A stretch of 64,000 nt of DNA, taken from NCBI GenBank assembly GCA_902774905.1, contig CACYKF010000010.1, positions 1 to 64,000 of the forward strand, read 5' to 3'. The notes under the pieces were generated by a model, which had not been told where the DNA came from, ran no database searches, and saw only the letters and a program-made list of their open reading frames with translations. Made by a program: the position numbers and the translations under genes. Every line of letters starts with the position of its first letter. Positions within the stretch are counted from its first letter, which is position 1. Positions 61,661 through 64,000 of this stretch are shown one piece after another. The DNA comes from an uncultured bacterium. Lineage in GTDB: Bacteria > Cyanobacteriota > Vampirovibrionia > Gastranaerophilales > Gastranaerophilaceae.

Positions 61661-63244
61661 CTAATCAATTATAATTTCTTTTTCGTTTTTGTAGGTGACA
61701 TAACCTAAATTGGCTTTCGGAGGTTTGCGCAAATATTTGCGTTTTGTATAAATTACCCCGATTTTGGAAGAATTTTTCCCTTGCGAATTTTCTTTTGCAA
61801 GTTTTGCACATTCAAAAATTAGTTCGTCTGTCGGATTTTGAGTTTTTAATAATACATGTGAGCCGGGGCAGTCTTTTGTGTGAAACCATAAATCTTCATC
61901 GGATGCAAGTTTTGAGATTATATAATCATTTTGTTTATTGTTTTTGCCGATATAAATTCGGGTTTTGTCGTTTTTTTTGATACACATAATACCCTCACCC
62001 GCATTTGTATGGCTCATACTTCGCATTGAAATTCTACCCTCAACTTCACTTCGTTCCGTATACAGACTCACACAACTCGTTCCTCGTTGGTTCGCTTTGT
62101 ATCCCAAAGGTAGAGGGATGTGGCGGAATATTGATACTTCCTGCCCAATTTCATTCAATTCATCAATATTTTTTGTAATCTCGATTGAATATAAAACGCT
62201 TTCAAGGTACTCTTTATTTTGTTTATTTTCTTCTATAAGTTCGTTTAATTTTATTCCTGCGGTTTTACCTTTGTTATATTTTTTGTAATACCCGTTTGCA
62301 TTTTCTTTAATCGTTTTCGTATTGTTTAAAGGAATAGTTATTCCCTGTTCACTTTCATAATCAAAAACTTTGGCTTCGGAAGAAAAATCTTTCAGATTAT
62401 ACAAATTTGCCATAAGTAAATCTCCGTAAAGTCTGTATTTATCATAATTTTCACTGCGTTTTAACTGACTGTTCATTTCATTTAAAGATTTTTGGCATTT
62501 TTTTAGTTTTTGATTTGTAAGTGCTAAATATTCTGATTTTAAGGCTTTGAATTTTGCCATGTTTGTCAATGTTGCATAATAATTATCTATAAGAGAATTA
62601 ACCGTTTTATATAAAGAAAAAGGCTGAATTGCTTCGTTTAGCCCGCAATGACATGATAATTTTTGCCTTAAATAATTGAATAAAAAAGCATATCGTTCTT
62701 CAATAAAATATTTCGATGAATGTTCGGGAGGATAGGTATAAGGAATTTGACCGTAAACCTCTCGGACCTGACTTTTATCCGCACCGACATTATGTGCGCA
62801 CCCCAAAATTATGTTTGTGTCGGTGTTATAAAGAATTACATTTGAATATTTGCCCATAAGTTCAATGGCAAGGCACAGATAAATTTTATCCCCGATTTCG
62901 TTGTATGTTTCAAAAAACAGTTCTAAAATCCTTTCACCGTCCGGTTGATTAACTTTTGCAATCTTGGAATTTTGCAGATATTTTCGTAAAAGCATACAAA
63001 ACATTGGCGGTTTTTGGGGGATTTCAATGAGCCTTTTTTGAAAATTTTCTTCGCTCATAAAACAAATATGGTACATTTTAGGGTCAATATTTATGTAAAA
63101 TTGTTTTGTCTGACCGTTGTTTCGCAACGACAAAAGAAGTTCCCTTCTTGTCGGCTGTTGAATTTTGTTTATTCTTGCACCGGTTATAAACTCTTTATTC
63201 TCACCTGTGAAGGCTTTTAATATCAGACTGTCAAATGAAATCAT
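61661..63244 (-). CDS. rqcH: Rqc2/RqcH-family ribosome quality-control factor (NFACT) with in-frame insertions
   Basis: This 527-residue protein is an NFACT family member. The N-terminal domain starts at MISFDSLILKAFTGE. A helical coiled-coil lies in the middle (about 225-275), and the NFACT-R domain near the end has LWFHTKDCPGSHVLL. In other bacteria the family tags stalled nascent chains. Two stretches look foreign: CHCGLNEAIQPF near residue 195-206 and about 44 residues (375-418, RHIPLPLGYKANQRGTSCV...), both probably repeat-derived. TAAATT lies 6 nt before the ATG. Confidence 0.85.
   Translation of the reverse strand: MISFDSLILKAFTGENKEFITGARINKIQQPTRRELLLSLRNNGQTKQFYINIDPKMYHICFMSEENFQKRLIEIPQKPPMFCMLLRKYLQNSKIAKVNQPDGERILELFFETYNEIGDKIYLCLAIELMGKYSNVILYNTDTNIILGCAHNVGADKSQVREVYGQIPYTYPPEHSSKYFIEERYAFLFNYLRQKLSCHCGLNEAIQPFSLYKTVNSLIDNYYATLTNMAKFKALKSEYLALTNQKLKKCQKSLNEMNSQLKRSENYDKYRLYGDLLMANLYNLKDFSSEAKVFDYESEQGITIPLNNTKTIKENANGYYKKYNKGKTAGIKLNELIEENKQNKEYLESVLYSIEITKNIDELNEIGQEVSIFRHIPLPLGYKANQRGTSCVSLYTERSEVEGRISMRSMSHTNAGEGIMCIKKNDKTRIYIGKNNKQNDYIISKLASDEDLWFHTKDCPGSHVLLKTQNPTDELIFECAKLAKENSQGKNSSKIGVIYTKRKYLRKPPKANLGYVTYKNEKEIIID
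61989..62118. repeat. repeat-derived insertion in the rqcH-like gene
   Basis: This ~130-nt segment contains CTACCCTC and GAGGG blocks and ends CCAAAGGTAGAGGGATG, with inverted matches such as CTACC/GGTAG. It translates into a compositionally odd, Ser/Arg/Gly-rich peptide between the coiled-coil and NFACT-R regions. The frame is kept. Confidence 0.55.
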
Positions 63245-63308
63245 AAAGAAAATTTACCAAAAAGAGATAATGTTGTCCATTATTTTTTGTTTTTGTGATA
63301 TTATTATA

Positions 63309-63388
63309 CTGTCATTCTGAATTTATTTCAGAATCTGTTTATTGTAGTAATAAGAATATTAGATCCTGAAACGAGTTCAGGATGACAA
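63309..63388. repeat. paired palindrome repeat upstream of aspS
   Basis: GTCATTCTGAATTTATTTCAG opens and GAGTTCAGGATGACAAAA closes the element. Each end is a palindrome and the two are about 35 nt apart. It lies between the rqcH-like gene and aspS. Confidence 0.75.
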
Positions 63389-63408
63389 AAAAGAAGGAAT
63401 TTTAAGAG

Positions 63409-64000
63409 ATGATTGAAACAAACTACAAAGACCACGAATGTGGAAAATTAAGACTTGAAGATATTGACAAAACCGTCACTTTATCAGGATGGGTTGCTAC
63501 TGTTCGTGATTTGGGCGGAATTTTATTTATTGAACTTCGTGACAGAAGCGGGGTATTCCAACTTGTTGCTAATCCGCAAATCAATCCGCAGGTACATGAA
63601 GTATTTGGCAAAGTAAGAAGTGAATATGTAATAAAAGTAAGCGGTAAAATCACAAAAAGACCGCCGGAAACTTATAACGAAAAATACCCGACAGGTCAGG
63701 TTGAAATGTATCCTGAATCTGTTGAAATTCTTTCTGAATCAAAAGTTTTGCCTTTTGTTCTGGACGATGAAAATGTATCTGAAGATATTCGTCTGAAATA
63801 CAGATATCTTGATTTAAGACGCGAAACAATGCTTTCAAAATTAGTTTTGCGCCACGATATAGTTCAGGCTATCAGAGGATATTTGAATAAATTGGACTTT
63901 TTGGAAGTTGAAACTCCGATTTTGATTAAAACTACTCCGGAAGGCGCAAGAGATTATCTTGTACCGTCAAGAGTTCAGGAAGGTAAATTCTTCGCTTTAC
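63409..64000 (+). CDS. aspS: aspartyl-tRNA synthetase (5' part)
   Basis: The first 197 codons run off the right edge. They contain the OB-fold anticodon-binding domain (LSGWVATVRDLGGILFIELRDRSG) and the beginning of the class II core, YRYLDLRRETM, then FLEVETPIL and TPEGARDYLVPSR. It charges Asp onto tRNA-Asp. The bacterial-type GAD insert would lie outside the window. AAGGA is 11 nt before the ATG, further than usual. Confidence 0.95.
   Translation, partial: MIETNYKDHECGKLRLEDIDKTVTLSGWVATVRDLGGILFIELRDRSGVFQLVANPQINPQVHEVFGKVRSEYVIKVSGKITKRPPETYNEKYPTGQVEMYPESVEILSESKVLPFVLDDENVSEDIRLKYRYLDLRRETMLSKLVLRHDIVQAIRGYLNKLDFLEVETPILIKTTPEGARDYLVPSRVQEGKFFAL

Overview
The window is AT-rich, densely packed bacterial DNA from a double-membraned (LPS-bearing) heterotroph. 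It carries Kdo transferase (waaA), lptB, an LptF/LptG permease, a heptose-phosphate adenylyltransferase domain gene and a TonB-type protein. It also carries a cyanobacterial-style YvcK with N-terminal membrane helices and flagellar rod genes, and it shows no photosynthesis genes. Several proteins of unknown function start with a short N-terminal tag of the form NPNFTG. From memory this pattern points to the non-photosynthetic sister group of Cyanobacteria (Vampirovibrionia/Melainabacteria, gut Gastranaerophilales type). That placement is an inference and was not tested by any search.

Layout. 0-14 kb: a tRNA-linked repeat at the left edge, patatin lipase, mnmG, small membrane and zinc-ribbon proteins, two very small genes too short for usual ORF cut-offs, a GGDEF-like protein, aromatic biosynthesis (aroF, tyrA), proline biosynthesis (proB, proA), then a 0.66 kb array of hairpin repeats. 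14-24 kb: a regulator/HAD pair, a CcdA-thioredoxin redox pair, the operon pxpA-yvcK-panB-panC, a phosphodiester glycosidase, two frameshifted surface-sugar genes, and lptB plus its permease. 24-32 kb: a four-gene flagellar rod cluster, rfaE2, an HNH-motif protein, a flavoprotein, folK, waaA and a GH13-like enzyme begin here. 34-45 kb: a polymer cluster (two LicD proteins, two CDP-glycerol-type polymerases, a broken GT2, a cytidylyltransferase, an SDR, an acyltransferase, an ABC exporter). 45-49 kb: two tandem paralogous membrane proteins of unknown function. 49-64 kb: ruvC-mtnA-TonB operon, ahcY, a CheR-like methyltransferase, a LysM/transglycosylase protein, one tRNA (CAT) with an odd duplicated 5' end, lipM, a secreted paralog pair, a TPR protein, cca, rsmE, an Rqc2/RqcH-type gene and the start of aspS.

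How the parts fit. The region is mostly housekeeping metabolism plus envelope construction. The LPS genes and the CDP-polyol/LicD cluster suggest an outer membrane carrying both Kdo-based lipid and a phosphodiester-linked surface polymer. The MtnA and AhcY genes belong to methyl-group recycling; PanB/PanC to pantothenate synthesis; ProB/ProA to proline synthesis.

The most unusual signals are these. About ten genes have a -10-like hexamer exactly 6-7 nt before the ATG and no Shine-Dalgarno, which implies leaderless mRNAs. A hairpin element sits in the D-arm position of tRNA 5' halves in two places. Palindromic repeats are inserted in frame inside rsmE and the rqcH-like gene. Single-base homopolymer frameshifts occur only in surface-glycan genes. 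A possible promoter-terminator leader RNA lies upstream of lptB. The NPNFTG-type N-terminal tag recurs at a fixed position.
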